A stretch of 64,000 nucleotides of DNA from CAHJXG01 sp964235485 (GTDB lineage: Bacteria; Pseudomonadota; Alphaproteobacteria; Acetobacterales; Acetobacteraceae). The stretch covers positions 1 through 64,000 of the forward strand of contig CAXSAZ010000009.1 of NCBI GenBank assembly GCA_964235485.1. The letters run 5' to 3'. Of the stretch, positions 43,696 to 52,777 are shown piece by piece (position 1 is the stretch's first letter; every line of letters begins with the position of its first letter). Under the pieces are notes generated by a model. It had not been told where the DNA came from, made no database searches, and saw only the letters and a program-made list of their open reading frames with translations. A program made the position numbers and the translations under genes.

Positions 43696-44601
43696 GTGAA
43701 CTGGCGCAAGCTGGACCTGAACCTGCTGGTGGTGTTCGACGCCGTGGCGCAGGAGCGCAGCGTGACCCGGGCCGCGGCCAAGCTCAACATGACGCAGCCG
43801 GCGATCAGCCAGGCCCTGGCCCGGCTGCGCGCGGCGCTGCGCGACGAGCTGTTCGTCCGCACCCCGGACGGCATGGAGCCGACGCCCTTCGCCGACCGGC
43901 TGGCCGGCTCTGTCCGCGCCGCGCTGGAAGGGCTGGGAACGGCGCTGGACGGCGCTGCCGCCTTTGACCCCGCCACCGCGGAGCGCGGCTTCACGGCGGC
44001 GCTGGACAACCGGTCGGCGCTGGTGCTTGCCGCCCCGCTCGCGGCGGCAGTCGCAGCGGAAGCCCCGGGCGTCAGCCTGGACCTGCGCCCGAGCGGCACG
44101 ATGGACGTGGCGGGGCTGCTGGACCGGGCGGAGCTGGATCTTGCCCTGGGCAGCCTGGCCGCCCCGGGCGAGCGGTTCTCCGACCTGCGCTTGTTCGAGA
44201 ACGGCTACGTGGCGCTGGTGCGGCGCGGGCACCCGCTGGCCGAAGGCGGGGCGGTTGACCTGGACGCGCTCGCCGCGGCGCCGCACCTGGACCTGTCCTC
44301 GACCGGGGAAAGCACGGCGTTCGTGGATGCGGAGCTGGCGCGGCGGGGCTTGTCGCGCCGGGTGGCGCTGCGCGCGCCGCTGCTCGCCGCGGCGTCGGTG
44401 TTGTCGCGGTCGGACATGCTGGCGGTGGTCGGCGAGCGCACGGCGCAGGCGTTCGCCGTGCTCGCGCCGCTCGCGGTCCTGCCGCTGGCCTTTGCCTCGC
44501 CGCGGCTGGTGACGGCCATGCTGTGGCACCGGCGGCTGGACGACGTGCCGGCGCACCGCTGGCTGCGCGGCCTGGTGCTGCAGGTGGCGCGGCTGTCGTA
44601 G
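43696..44601 (+). CDS. LysR-family regulator, paralogue B
   Basis: A 301-residue LysR protein, a paralogue of the gene at 41978-42880. The GTG at 43696 has GGAGG six bases upstream and gives VNWRKLDLNLLVVFDAVAQE, aligned with paralogue A from its first residue; the open frame further upstream reads through IS-derived sequence. The helix-turn-helix is SVTRAAAKLNMTQPAISQAL, differing from A at few positions, so both may bind the same operator. The co-inducer pocket region differs more (DVAGLLDRAELDLALGSL). It is divergently placed relative to A with IS scraps between. Confidence 0.9.
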   Translation: MNWRKLDLNLLVVFDAVAQERSVTRAAAKLNMTQPAISQALARLRAALRDELFVRTPDGMEPTPFADRLAGSVRAALEGLGTALDGAAAFDPATAERGFTAALDNRSALVLAAPLAAAVAAEAPGVSLDLRPSGTMDVAGLLDRAELDLALGSLAAPGERFSDLRLFENGYVALVRRGHPLAEGGAVDLDALAAAPHLDLSSTGESTAFVDAELARRGLSRRVALRAPLLAAASVLSRSDMLAVVGERTAQAFAVLAPLAVLPLAFASPRLVTAMLWHRRLDDVPAHRWLRGLVLQVARLS

Positions 44602-44716
44602 CGGCCCGTCATGCCGAACGGGCATGACGCCGTAAGGGCCTCGCATTGGTCCCGGGGGCGGCCAGGTGTTGTGTGGGGACTGCGGCGGTTCTGCCGCGGC
44701 AACGTGGAGCACCATC

Positions 44717-44923
44717 GTGCAATTCTCGAAGAACTTTGCGCTGGGCGGCCTGCTGCTTGTGCTGGGCGTGGCCCCGTCGATGGCCCAGGGCGTTTACGAG
44801 ACGCCGCCTGCGCCCAACTCCAGCCAGTCCATGCCGCAGCCGCCCGACAGCGCGCCGCCGGGCGCCCGCACCCTGGCGCCGGGTTCGACCGGATGTTGTA
44901 CGAGAGCACGATCCACCCGCTGA
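44717..44923 (+). CDS. Small secreted Pro-rich protein, probably truncated
   Basis: A 68-codon frame with a clear signal peptide (FALGGLLLVLGVAPSMAQ) and a Pro/Ser-rich mature part (GVYETPPAPNSSQSMPQPPD). The GTG start at 44717 has GGAG seven bases upstream. The last dozen residues (GCCTRARSTR) come from the beginning of an RND transporter fragment read out of frame, so the natural C-terminus is probably lost. No known family is recognised; it lies 115 bases downstream of LysR paralogue B. Confidence 0.5.
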   Translation: MQFSKNFALGGLLLVLGVAPSMAQGVYETPPAPNSSQSMPQPPDSAPPGARTLAPGSTGCCTRARSTR

Positions 44924-45132
44924 CCATCTCCTGACCTTGATGCTGTTCGGGCGTCCGCTGGACGTGATCGGCATTCTGAAGAAGAACGGCATCATGCTGG
45001 TCGATTTCGCGCTGCAAGGGGAGCGCGAGCGCGGCCTGTCGAGCGAGGACGCCATCCACGAAGCCCGCCTGTTGCGGTTTCGGCCCACCCTGACGACGAC
45101 GCTCTGCGCCCTGCTGGGCGGGGTGCCGCCAT
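44893..45132 (+). pseudogene. RND efflux permease remnant
   Basis: Two pieces of an AcrB/MdtC-type permease lie in different frames: MLYESTIHPLTI (from about 44893) and then LMLFGRPLDVIGILKKNGIM with VDFALQGERERGLSSEDAIH and RPTLTTTLCALLGGVP. They match the TM10-TM11 region of HAE1 RND pumps, with an internal deletion between the FGRPLDV and GILKKN stretches. It is a relic; the intact RND pump of the window starts at 62714. Confidence 0.75.
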
Positions 45133-45353
45133 ACCAGCGGCCGAATGGTCTGATACAGGCGGCATCATTGATCGACCCGTGTGCGGCTGATGGTCACCCA
45201 TCCTACGCGATCCATGCCGTAGGATGGGTGCAACCCATCAACAATTGACGGTCATTCAACCAAGCCGTTCGTATGACCTGTCCGGGGCAGCCGGTGACGG
45301 ATAAGCGAAGCGTCATCCGTCATGGATGGGTTGAGACATTCGGCCGCTGGTAT
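45131..45353. repeat. Nested palindromic intergenic element (223 bp)
   Basis: A compact element bounded by perfect 17-base inverted repeats (ATACCAGCGGCCGAATG at 45131-45147, complement at 45337-45353). Inside are a perfect 13-base hairpin (CACCCATCCTACG at 45195-45207 with 45218-45230), a 9-base pair CAACCCATC/GATGGGTTG (45231-45239 with 45325-45333) and an 8-base pair TGACGGAT/ATCCGTCA (45295-45302 with 45315-45322). A further 9-base pair GTCTGATAC/GTATCAGAC overlaps the outer repeats (45148-45156 with 45350-45358). No coding frame is evident. It looks like a MITE or large REP-type repeat; copies elsewhere in the genome would be expected. Confidence 0.75.
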
Positions 45354-45456
45354 CAGACGGACAAGCTGAGCCGCCGGGCAGGGGTCGATAGCACTGTCCT
45401 CGAGCCTGCCGCGTAGCCGCTCCGGGCGCCTGGCCTCGTGGTATGGCAGCCCGGCA

Positions 45457-46881
45457 TCAAGCTTGCGGAACGTGACGGGGAGGATCACCCCGGCAGCACT
45501 TTGCCGCCGACTGGCCTGCGATGCGCCCCAGCGCCACCGCCGAAAGTAGCCCGTTGCCCGAAAGATAGCCGGAAGCCGCGCGGCCGGACACGCCGCAGGC
45601 CGCGCCGCCGGCGGCGAACAGGTTCGGGAACGGCCGCCGCCCAGGGCCAAGCACGGCGGCTTCCTCGTTCACCGCCAAACCGCCCTGGGTGTGGAACAGC
45701 GCGCCGGTGACGCGCACGGCGCAGTACGGCGGCCGGAGCGGGGGCACGCCGGCGAAGCGCCGGCCGAACCGGTCCCCGCCGCCGGACGCCTTCAGGGACG
45801 CGACTTCCTCCAGCGTCGCCCGCAGCGCCGGGGCCGGCACCCGCATCGTCGCGGCCAGCCCGTCGGCATCCGGCGCGGACAGGATCACGCCGGATGCCTC
45901 CGCTTGGCGGAAATCCTCGAACTGCCGGGCAATCGCGGCGATGCGCCCGTCGAACACCGTCCAGGCGATGCCGCCCGGCTGACGCAGCACATGGGCCGCT
46001 TGTTCCGAGTAGCCCTGCATCTCGTCGGAAAAGCGGTTGCCGTCGGCGTTCACCTGCACGCCGCCCTCGGTGATCGTGGCCCAGGTGATCAGGATGCCGG
46101 CCGGGTGCGCGACGGAGCCGTGGCCCTGGTGGCCCGACAGGTCGCGCGCCTGCGCGCCCAACGCTTCGCCCCAAAGCAGCGCGTCGCCCTGGTTGCCGGG
46201 GTGGCCGAAATACAGCGCGTCTGCCAGCTCCGGCACATGCCGGGCGACCAGCTCGCGGTTGCCGCCATAGCCGTTGCACGCCAGCACCAACGCCTGGCAG
46301 CCGACCCGCTCAACCGTGCCGTCCGGACGGGCATAGGCCAGGCCGCGCACCTGGCCGCCGTCGCCGGCATACAGGGTCGTGGCGTGGGCGTCGCACAGCA
46401 CCTCCACCCCGGCCGCCGCCGCCGCGGCGGTCAGCCGGTCCATCAGCTCGGCGCCGGAGCGGGTCGGCAGGCCGTGCATCCGGCGGGCGCTGTGGCCGGG
46501 GTAGTTGAAGTCCTCGACCACCGAGAACGGCAGGCCGTGCGCGTCCGCCAGCCATTCCAGGACGCCGCCGCAGCTTGCGGCGAGGCGGGCGGTCAGCGCC
46601 GGGTCCGGTTCGTCGTGCGCCTTGGCCATGATGTCGGCGGCGAATTGCGCCGGGCTGTCGTCGATGCCGGCCGCGCGCTGCCACCGCGTGCCCGCGGCGG
46701 GCACCAGCCCAGCCGACAGCGCCGTGGAGCCGCGCGGCAGCGGGTCGCGTTCCAGCACCAGGACCTCCGCCCCATTCTCGCGCGCCGCGAGGGCCGCGAC
46801 CAGCCCGGCCGCGCCGCCGCCGATGACCACCACCGGGATTTCCGCCTCGAAGGCGGTGCCGGATGCTTTCTCGACGCTCAC
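45457..46881 (-). CDS. FAD-dependent dehydrogenase (fumarate reductase/tricarballylate dehydrogenase-like)
   Basis: A 474-residue flavoprotein of the fumarate reductase/succinate dehydrogenase family. The Rossmann motif VVVIGGGAAGLVAALAAREN binds FAD, LERDPLPRGSTALSAG follows, and the C-terminal LFAAGGAACGVSGRAASGYL closes the FAD site. GALFHTQGGLAVNEEAAVLG is the usual substrate-side segment. The start is a GTG overlapping the isochorismatase-like gene stop (GTGA); the longer open frame is the shadow of that gene. Such enzymes oxidise saturated dicarboxylates to alkenes or reduce alkenes. As the last gene of the Hyu operon it may dehydrogenate the ring-opened diacid (inference). Confidence 0.87.
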   Translation of the reverse strand: MSVEKASGTAFEAEIPVVVIGGGAAGLVAALAARENGAEVLVLERDPLPRGSTALSAGLVPAAGTRWQRAAGIDDSPAQFAADIMAKAHDEPDPALTARLAASCGGVLEWLADAHGLPFSVVEDFNYPGHSARRMHGLPTRSGAELMDRLTAAAAAAGVEVLCDAHATTLYAGDGGQVRGLAYARPDGTVERVGCQALVLACNGYGGNRELVARHVPELADALYFGHPGNQGDALLWGEALGAQARDLSGHQGHGSVAHPAGILITWATITEGGVQVNADGNRFSDEMQGYSEQAAHVLRQPGGIAWTVFDGRIAAIARQFEDFRQAEASGVILSAPDADGLAATMRVPAPALRATLEEVASLKASGGGDRFGRRFAGVPPLRPPYCAVRVTGALFHTQGGLAVNEEAAVLGPGRRPFPNLFAAGGAACGVSGRAASGYLSGNGLLSAVALGRIAGQSAAKCCRGDPPRHVPQA

Positions 46882-47471
46882 GGCAGTTCCCCCATCACGG
46901 TGGCGACCGTGGCCACACGGCAGACCGGGCGCAGCGCCTCGATGGCGGTGGCGTGCAGCGCCGGGGTGAAGGCGGCGCAGCCGTCCTCCAGCACCGTCAC
47001 GTCGAAGTCCCGCACATGCGCGTCCCGCACCGTGGAAGCAACGCCGCCGTTGGTGACAATGCCGCAGGCCAGCAGCCGGGTGATGCCGCACCGGCGCAGC
47101 ACCCATTCCAGCCGGCTCATGTAGAAGGCGGAGTAGGCGACCTTCTCCACCGACAGGTCGGCCGGTTGCAGCGCGTCCACCATCTGGTGCCCCCACGCGC
47201 CGGGGCAGAAGTCGCCGCGCCGGAGGAAGGGGCGCAAGGACAGCAGATGCGGCGAGATCAGCGGCTCGCCGCCGCGCCCGGGCACCAGGGTGAACTGCGT
47301 TTGCACCACCCATCCGCCGCCTGCCCGCAGCCGGTCGGCCAACGGCTTCAACCGGCCGGGCAGGGCGGCAATCTCGGGCGTGCCCAGCCCGGCGCGGCCA
47401 TAGGCGCCGTCCGGGTGCACGAAGTCGTTCTGCAGGTCGCAGACCAGCAAGGCGGTGCTCTCCAGGTTCAT
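46878..47471 (-). CDS. Isochorismatase-like cysteine hydrolase lacking the usual Cys
   Basis: A 197-residue isochorismatase-fold protein, a family including maleamate and N-carbamoyl amidases. The catalytic D12 (CDLQNDF) and K110 (VEKVAYSAFY) are present, but the nucleophile region reads IVTNGGVASTVRDA: position 143, normally Cys in TN-x-C-V, is Gly. Either another residue acts as nucleophile or the protein catalyses a Cys-free reaction like true isochorismatase. It overlaps hyuA upstream (ATGA) and the flavoprotein gene downstream (GTGA), so it is a core operon member, probably acting on the carbamoyl or amide product of HyuAB. Confidence 0.85.
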   Translation of the reverse strand: MNLESTALLVCDLQNDFVHPDGAYGRAGLGTPEIAALPGRLKPLADRLRAGGGWVVQTQFTLVPGRGGEPLISPHLLSLRPFLRRGDFCPGAWGHQMVDALQPADLSVEKVAYSAFYMSRLEWVLRRCGITRLLACGIVTNGGVASTVRDAHVRDFDVTVLEDGCAAFTPALHATAIEALRPVCRVATVATVMGELP

Positions 47472-49513
47472 GCGCGCGTCACCAGGACGTTGCCAAGCCG
47501 GTCCACGCGGGCGATGAGGCCCGGGTCGATGACCGCCGTGGCGTCGGGCTGCTCCAGGATGGCGGGGCCGCGGATCTCGGCCCCCACCGGCAGCAGGAGA
47601 CGGTCGTGCACGGTCGCCGCCTGCCAGCCGCCGAACCAGACGGGGCGCGTGCCGCGGTCGGCGGCCCCCATCGACGCGCCCTCGTCTGGCGCCAGCGCGG
47701 CAAGGTCGAACCGCGGACGGCGGCCTATCGCGGCGGTGCGCAGGTTCACCAGGCGGACGCCCACGCCCGGCAGCACGCGGCCGAACTGGGCGCGGTAGGC
47801 GTCCTCGAAGGCGCCGCGGACCGCGGCCTCGGTCACGCCGGTGCTGCCGTCCCGCACCGCCAGCGGCAGCGGCGCCGCGACCGTATGGGTTTGCCCGGCA
47901 TAGTGCATGTCGGCCTCGAACACCGTGTCGATGCGCTCCACCAGCAGGCCCGCCGCCTCCACCACCGCGCGCGCCGCGGCGGCCTCCGCCACCAACCGGC
48001 GGTCCAGCGCCGCGGCATCCACGCCGTCGAGCGGCAGGTTCACGGTCTGCACCTGGTCGTGGCGGATGTCGGCGATGACGCAGCCGAGCGCGGAGGTGAC
48101 GCCCGGGAAGCGCGGGACCAGCGCGGCCTTCAGCCCGACCTCGCGGATCAGCGCGCCGACATGCAGCGCGCCGCCGCCGCCGAAGGCCACAACGGCGAAA
48201 CGCTGCGGATCATGGCCGCGCTCGATCGAGACCAGGCGGATGGCGCCGGCCATGCAGGCATTGGCGACGCGCACGACCGCCTCCGCCGCCGTCTCCGCGT
48301 CGAGGCCGAGCGGCGTGCCGACGTGATCGAGGATGGCCCGGCGCGCGGCCTCCACGTCCAGCTGGGCCAGCGCGCCGCCGATGGGGCGCTCGGCGTTGAT
48401 GCGGCCCAGCACCACGTTGGCGTCGGTCAGCGTCGGGCGCGTGCCGCCGCCGCCGTAGCAGACGGGGCCGGGCCGCGACCCGGCGCTTTCCGGCCCCACC
48501 CGCAGCAGCCCGCCGGCATCGACCGCCGCGACCGAGCCGCCGCCGGCGCCCACCGTGGTGATCTCGATCATCGGGGTGCGGATCACGAGGCCGAACTCGA
48601 CCGCCGCCTGCGCCGCCAGCGACACCTTGCCGCCCACGACGAGCGACACGTCGAAGGAGGTGCCGCCGAGGTCGGCGGTGATGACGTCCGGGAAGCCGGC
48701 CGCGCCGGCGATGGCCGCCGCCGCGGTGACGCCCGCGGCCGGGCCGGACAGCGCGGTGCGGACCGGCAAGCGCCGCGCGGTCGCGGTGGACATCACGCCG
48801 CCATTGGATTGCACGACATGGAACTGCCCGGCGAACCCCTCGCCGGCCAGCGCCTGGTCGAGCTTGCCGAGGTAGCTCCCGACCACCGGCTGCAGGTAGG
48901 CGTTCAGCGCCGTGGTCGAGGTCCGCTCGAACTCCCGGATTTCCGGCAGGATCTGCGCGGAGCAGGCGAGGTGGGCGTTGGGCCAGACTGCCTCGGCCGC
49001 GGCGAGGGCCGTCAGCTCGTTGGCCGGGTTGGCGTAGGCGTTGACGAAGACGATGGCCAGCGCCTCCGCCCCTCCTTCCAGCAGGGCGCGGGCCGCTGCC
49101 TGCACTTGCGCCGGGTCGGCTGGCTGGCGGATGCTGCCGTCGGCCAGGGTGCGCTCGTCCACTTCCAACCGCATGTCGCGGTCCACCACCGGCACGAAGT
49201 CGCCCCACAGGCCCCAAGTCTGCCGGCGGTCGCGGCGGCGCATTTCCAGCACGTCGCGGAAACCCGCCGTGGTGATCAGCCCGACGCGCGCGCCCTTGCG
49301 CTCCAGCAGGGCGTTGGTCCCGACCGTCGTGCCGTGGACCACCGAGCCGAGCGCCGAAACGTCGCCGAACACCTGCAGCCCGCGCATGAAGCCCACCGCC
49401 TCGTTGCCGCGATCCGACGGCACCTTGGCGGTGCGGAAGGTTCGGGCGGCCTCGTCGAACAGGAACAGGTCGGTGTAGGTGCCGCCCACATCGACGCCTA
49501 CGACGCGGCTCAT
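47468..49513 (-). CDS. hyuA: Hydantoinase A/oxoprolinase family subunit, copy 2
   Basis: A 681-residue HyuA subunit. It starts MSRVVGVDVGGTYTDLFLFD at an ATG overlapping the hyuB stop (ATGA), and carries VHGTTVGTNALLERKGARVG, TADLGGTSFDVSLVVGG, TVGAGGGSVAAVD and FGGGGALHVGALIREVGL, the ATP-site elements of the family. With HyuB it should open a cyclic amide or imide using ATP. It is well diverged from the copy at 30018-32057. The gene lies within the telescoped operon between hyuB and the isochorismatase-like gene. Confidence 0.92.
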   Translation of the reverse strand: MSRVVGVDVGGTYTDLFLFDEAARTFRTAKVPSDRGNEAVGFMRGLQVFGDVSALGSVVHGTTVGTNALLERKGARVGLITTAGFRDVLEMRRRDRRQTWGLWGDFVPVVDRDMRLEVDERTLADGSIRQPADPAQVQAAARALLEGGAEALAIVFVNAYANPANELTALAAAEAVWPNAHLACSAQILPEIREFERTSTTALNAYLQPVVGSYLGKLDQALAGEGFAGQFHVVQSNGGVMSTATARRLPVRTALSGPAAGVTAAAAIAGAAGFPDVITADLGGTSFDVSLVVGGKVSLAAQAAVEFGLVIRTPMIEITTVGAGGGSVAAVDAGGLLRVGPESAGSRPGPVCYGGGGTRPTLTDANVVLGRINAERPIGGALAQLDVEAARRAILDHVGTPLGLDAETAAEAVVRVANACMAGAIRLVSIERGHDPQRFAVVAFGGGGALHVGALIREVGLKAALVPRFPGVTSALGCVIADIRHDQVQTVNLPLDGVDAAALDRRLVAEAAAARAVVEAAGLLVERIDTVFEADMHYAGQTHTVAAPLPLAVRDGSTGVTEAAVRGAFEDAYRAQFGRVLPGVGVRLVNLRTAAIGRRPRFDLAALAPDEGASMGAADRGTRPVWFGGWQAATVHDRLLLPVGAEIRGPAILEQPDATAVIDPGLIARVDRLGNVLVTRA

Positions 49514-51156
49514 GCGCCCTCTCCGCCGGTCACGTAGCCCAAGCGGCGGTCGCGCGCCGCGGCGGCCGGGTCGCGCTCCCCGGGCGGTCCCCAACCGCCG
49601 CCGCCGGGCGTTTCCAACCGCACGCGCCGCCCGGCCCGCACGGTCACGCCCGTCACCTTGGACACAAGGGGCGGGGAACGGTCGCCGTCGTCGGATTGCC
49701 ACACGAAGCGGTTCAGCGCGCCCGCCCCGCCGCCGGCCACCCCGAACGGCCCCACGGTGCCGCGTTCGCCCAGGAGCGACACCTCCGCATCGCACAGCAT
49801 CTCGATCTCATACACCGCGCCGAGGCCGCCGCGGTGGGCGCCGGCGCCGCCGGAATCGGGGCGCAGCGCCCATTGGGTGAACAAGACGGGATAGGCGGCC
49901 TCAAGGATCTCCACGGGCGGGATGGTGGCGGTCGAGATCGGGTTGTTGGCGTGGCTGAGGCCGTCCGTCTCGGGGTTGCCGCCCATGCCGCCGCCGAAGA
50001 AGCTGAACATCACCCAGCGCGCGCCGTCCGCGCGGTGCCCGGCGAGCGACAAGGCGTTGATGGTGCCGAACGGGGCGGCCGTGGCGCGCGCCGGCTCGGC
50101 CTGGGCCAGCGCGCCAAGCACGACGCCGATCAGCCGCAGGATGGTTTCCGTGTAGCCCGCCATCGGCCGCGGCGGCCCGGCGGCCAGCAGCGTCGTGTCC
50201 GGCACGACGAAGCGGATCGGGCGCAGGCAGCCGGCGTTGGCGGGCACGGCGGTGAACACGTGCTTGAGCGCCACGTAGCAGGCGGCGACGGCCGTGGCAT
50301 AGGAGATGTTGACCGGCCCCTGCGTCGGCGGCGAGGAGCGCGAGAAGTCCATCACCATCGTGTCGCCGCTGATCGAAAGGTCGAGCGCGACCGTCAGCGG
50401 CGCGTCGGTGATGCCGTCGTTGTCGAGCACGTCCGCAAACGCATAGGTGCCGTCCGGCAGGGCGCGGAGCGCGGCGCGCATCATCGCCTCCGCCCGGTCG
50501 GAAAAGGCGTCGAAGGCGCTTGCCACCACGGCGTCGCCGTACTCGTCGAGCAGCCCGTGCAGCCGCCGTTCCCCGAGGTCCAGCGCGCCGAGCTGGCCGT
50601 TGAGGTCGCCCCAGTTCGACGCCGGCACCCGCGAGTTGGCGGCGAGGATGTCGAGCAGGTCGTGGTTGGTGCGGCCGGCCGCGATCAGCTTCACCGGCGG
50701 GATGCGCATCCCTTCCTGGAAGCTTTCGGTGGCGCGCGGGTTGTAGCCGCCGGGCACGTTGCCGCCGATGTCGAGCCAGTGCCCGGCCGACGCCATCCAG
50801 CAGAACAGCCGCCCGCCGCGGAACACCGGGCGCACCAGGCGGAAATCGTTGAGGTGCGTGCCGCCGGCATAAGGGTCGTTGAACAGGAAGGTGTCGCCGG
50901 GTTCCAACCCGCCGTCGCGTGCCACCTTGTCGATCACGGCGCGCACCGCGAACGCCATGGCGCCGACGAAGATCGGCAGGCCGGACGCGCCCTGCACCAG
51001 CGTGTCGCCGGTCTCCGCGTGATACAGGCCGTGGCAGGCGTCCTTCGCTTCGGCGATGATCGGGTTGAACGCCGCGCGGTAAAGCGTCGCGTCCATCTCG
51101 TCGGCGATCTGCGTCAGCCGGCCGTCGAGCACCGCAAGCGTGACCGGGTCGATCAT
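49510..51156 (-). CDS. hyuB: Hydantoinase B/oxoprolinase family subunit, copy 2
   Basis: A 548-residue HyuB subunit starting MIDPVTLAVLDGRLTQIADE at an ATG that overlaps the preceding lyase stop (ATGA). Family features are GASGLPIFVGAMAFAVRAV, FLFNDPYAGGTHLNDFRLV, GGNVPGGYNPRATESFQEGM and the Gly-rich end LETPGGGGWGPPGERD. It forms the catalytic complex with the HyuA encoded immediately after. Its DxYAGGTHLND signature places it with broad hydantoinase/oxoprolinase members; the exact ring substrate is not predictable. Confidence 0.92.
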   Translation of the reverse strand: MIDPVTLAVLDGRLTQIADEMDATLYRAAFNPIIAEAKDACHGLYHAETGDTLVQGASGLPIFVGAMAFAVRAVIDKVARDGGLEPGDTFLFNDPYAGGTHLNDFRLVRPVFRGGRLFCWMASAGHWLDIGGNVPGGYNPRATESFQEGMRIPPVKLIAAGRTNHDLLDILAANSRVPASNWGDLNGQLGALDLGERRLHGLLDEYGDAVVASAFDAFSDRAEAMMRAALRALPDGTYAFADVLDNDGITDAPLTVALDLSISGDTMVMDFSRSSPPTQGPVNISYATAVAACYVALKHVFTAVPANAGCLRPIRFVVPDTTLLAAGPPRPMAGYTETILRLIGVVLGALAQAEPARATAAPFGTINALSLAGHRADGARWVMFSFFGGGMGGNPETDGLSHANNPISTATIPPVEILEAAYPVLFTQWALRPDSGGAGAHRGGLGAVYEIEMLCDAEVSLLGERGTVGPFGVAGGGAGALNRFVWQSDDGDRSPPLVSKVTGVTVRAGRRVRLETPGGGGWGPPGERDPAAAARDRRLGYVTGGEGA

Positions 51157-52048
51157 GTCGCCGGCTCCTCTTGAGCGCGGCTCGCAGGGCCTTCGTAGGC
51201 GCGGCCCAGTTCCAGCATCTCCGGCGTGCCGAGCAGCGCGTTCAGCCCGGCGAAGTCGAACATGCGGCCGGCAAACGGCAGGTTGCTGCCGTGCCGGGCG
51301 AGCGAAGCGTAGTAGTCCTGCGCCGTGCGGGCCAGGGCGCGCACGATGCCGCCGGGGAAGATGACGAGGCGGAAGCCGATCCCTTCCAGCTCCGCGGCCG
51401 GCAACGGCGGGGTGTCGCCGCCATCGACGATGTTGGCCATCAGCGGGCACAGGCCGCGGAGGGCGGCTGCCACTTCCGACAACTGCTCGCGGCTTTGCGG
51501 CGCCTCGACGAACAGCACGTCGGCGCCGGCCTCGGCGTAGCGGCGGGCGCGCTCAACCGCTGGGCCGATGCCCTCCACCGCCACGGCGTCGGTGCGGGCG
51601 ATGATCAGCGTGTCCTCGCTCGCGCGGGCATCGAGCGCGGCACGGACCTTGCCGACCATCTCGGCGGTGGAAACCAGCGTCTTGTCGCGCAGGTGGCCGC
51701 AGCGTTTGGGCAGCGTCTGGTCCTCAAGCTGGATCGCGCCGGCGCCCGCGCGCTCAAAGGTCCGTACGGTGCGCTGCACGTTCAGCGCGTTGCCATAGCC
51801 GTTGTCGGCATCGACGATCAGCGGAGTGGGCACGCGGTCGCGCAGCAGCATAACCGTGTCCGCGACCTCGCTCATGGAAACCAGGCCGATATCCGGGCGG
51901 CCAAGCCGCGTGTAGGCGATGGCGCCGCCGGACACATACAGCGCCCGGAACCCCGCCGACGCCGCCAGCGACGCGGTGAGCGCGTCGTAAACGCCGGGGG
52001 CGACGAGCAAGCCGGCCTGAAGCTGGTCGCGCAGTGATTGGGTCATGC

Positions 52049-52052
<4 letters not shown>
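51153..52052 (-). CDS. Isocitrate lyase/PEP mutase superfamily lyase
   Basis: A 299-residue lyase of the ICL/PEPM superfamily, which cleaves 2-methylisocitrate, 2,3-dimethylmalate or oxaloacetate. The catalytic KRCGH loop is intact, with metal-site stretches LIVDADNGYGN and QLEDQ, and IARTDA. It is shorter than isocitrate lyase and fits the methylisocitrate/dimethylmalate lyase or oxaloacetate decarboxylase size. The GTG start overlaps the livF stop (GTGA); an ATG two codons later is also possible. Lying between a transporter and hyuB, and with an aconitase-type leuCD pair divergent upstream, it probably cleaves a substituted malate at the end of the pathway (inference). Confidence 0.87.

Positions 52053-52769
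<717 letters not shown>

Positions 52770-52777
<8 letters not shown>

Noticed and set aside
45252..45650. A 132-codon minus frame over the end of the flavoprotein gene and the palindromic element
   Set aside because: It overlaps the flavoprotein C-terminus in another frame and reads through repeat sequence; no domain.
47606..51174. Plus-strand open frames of about 640 and 490 codons over hyuA and hyuB copy 2
   Set aside because: They are mirror frames of the minus-strand HyuA and HyuB, with His/Arg-rich composition and no recognisable domain.
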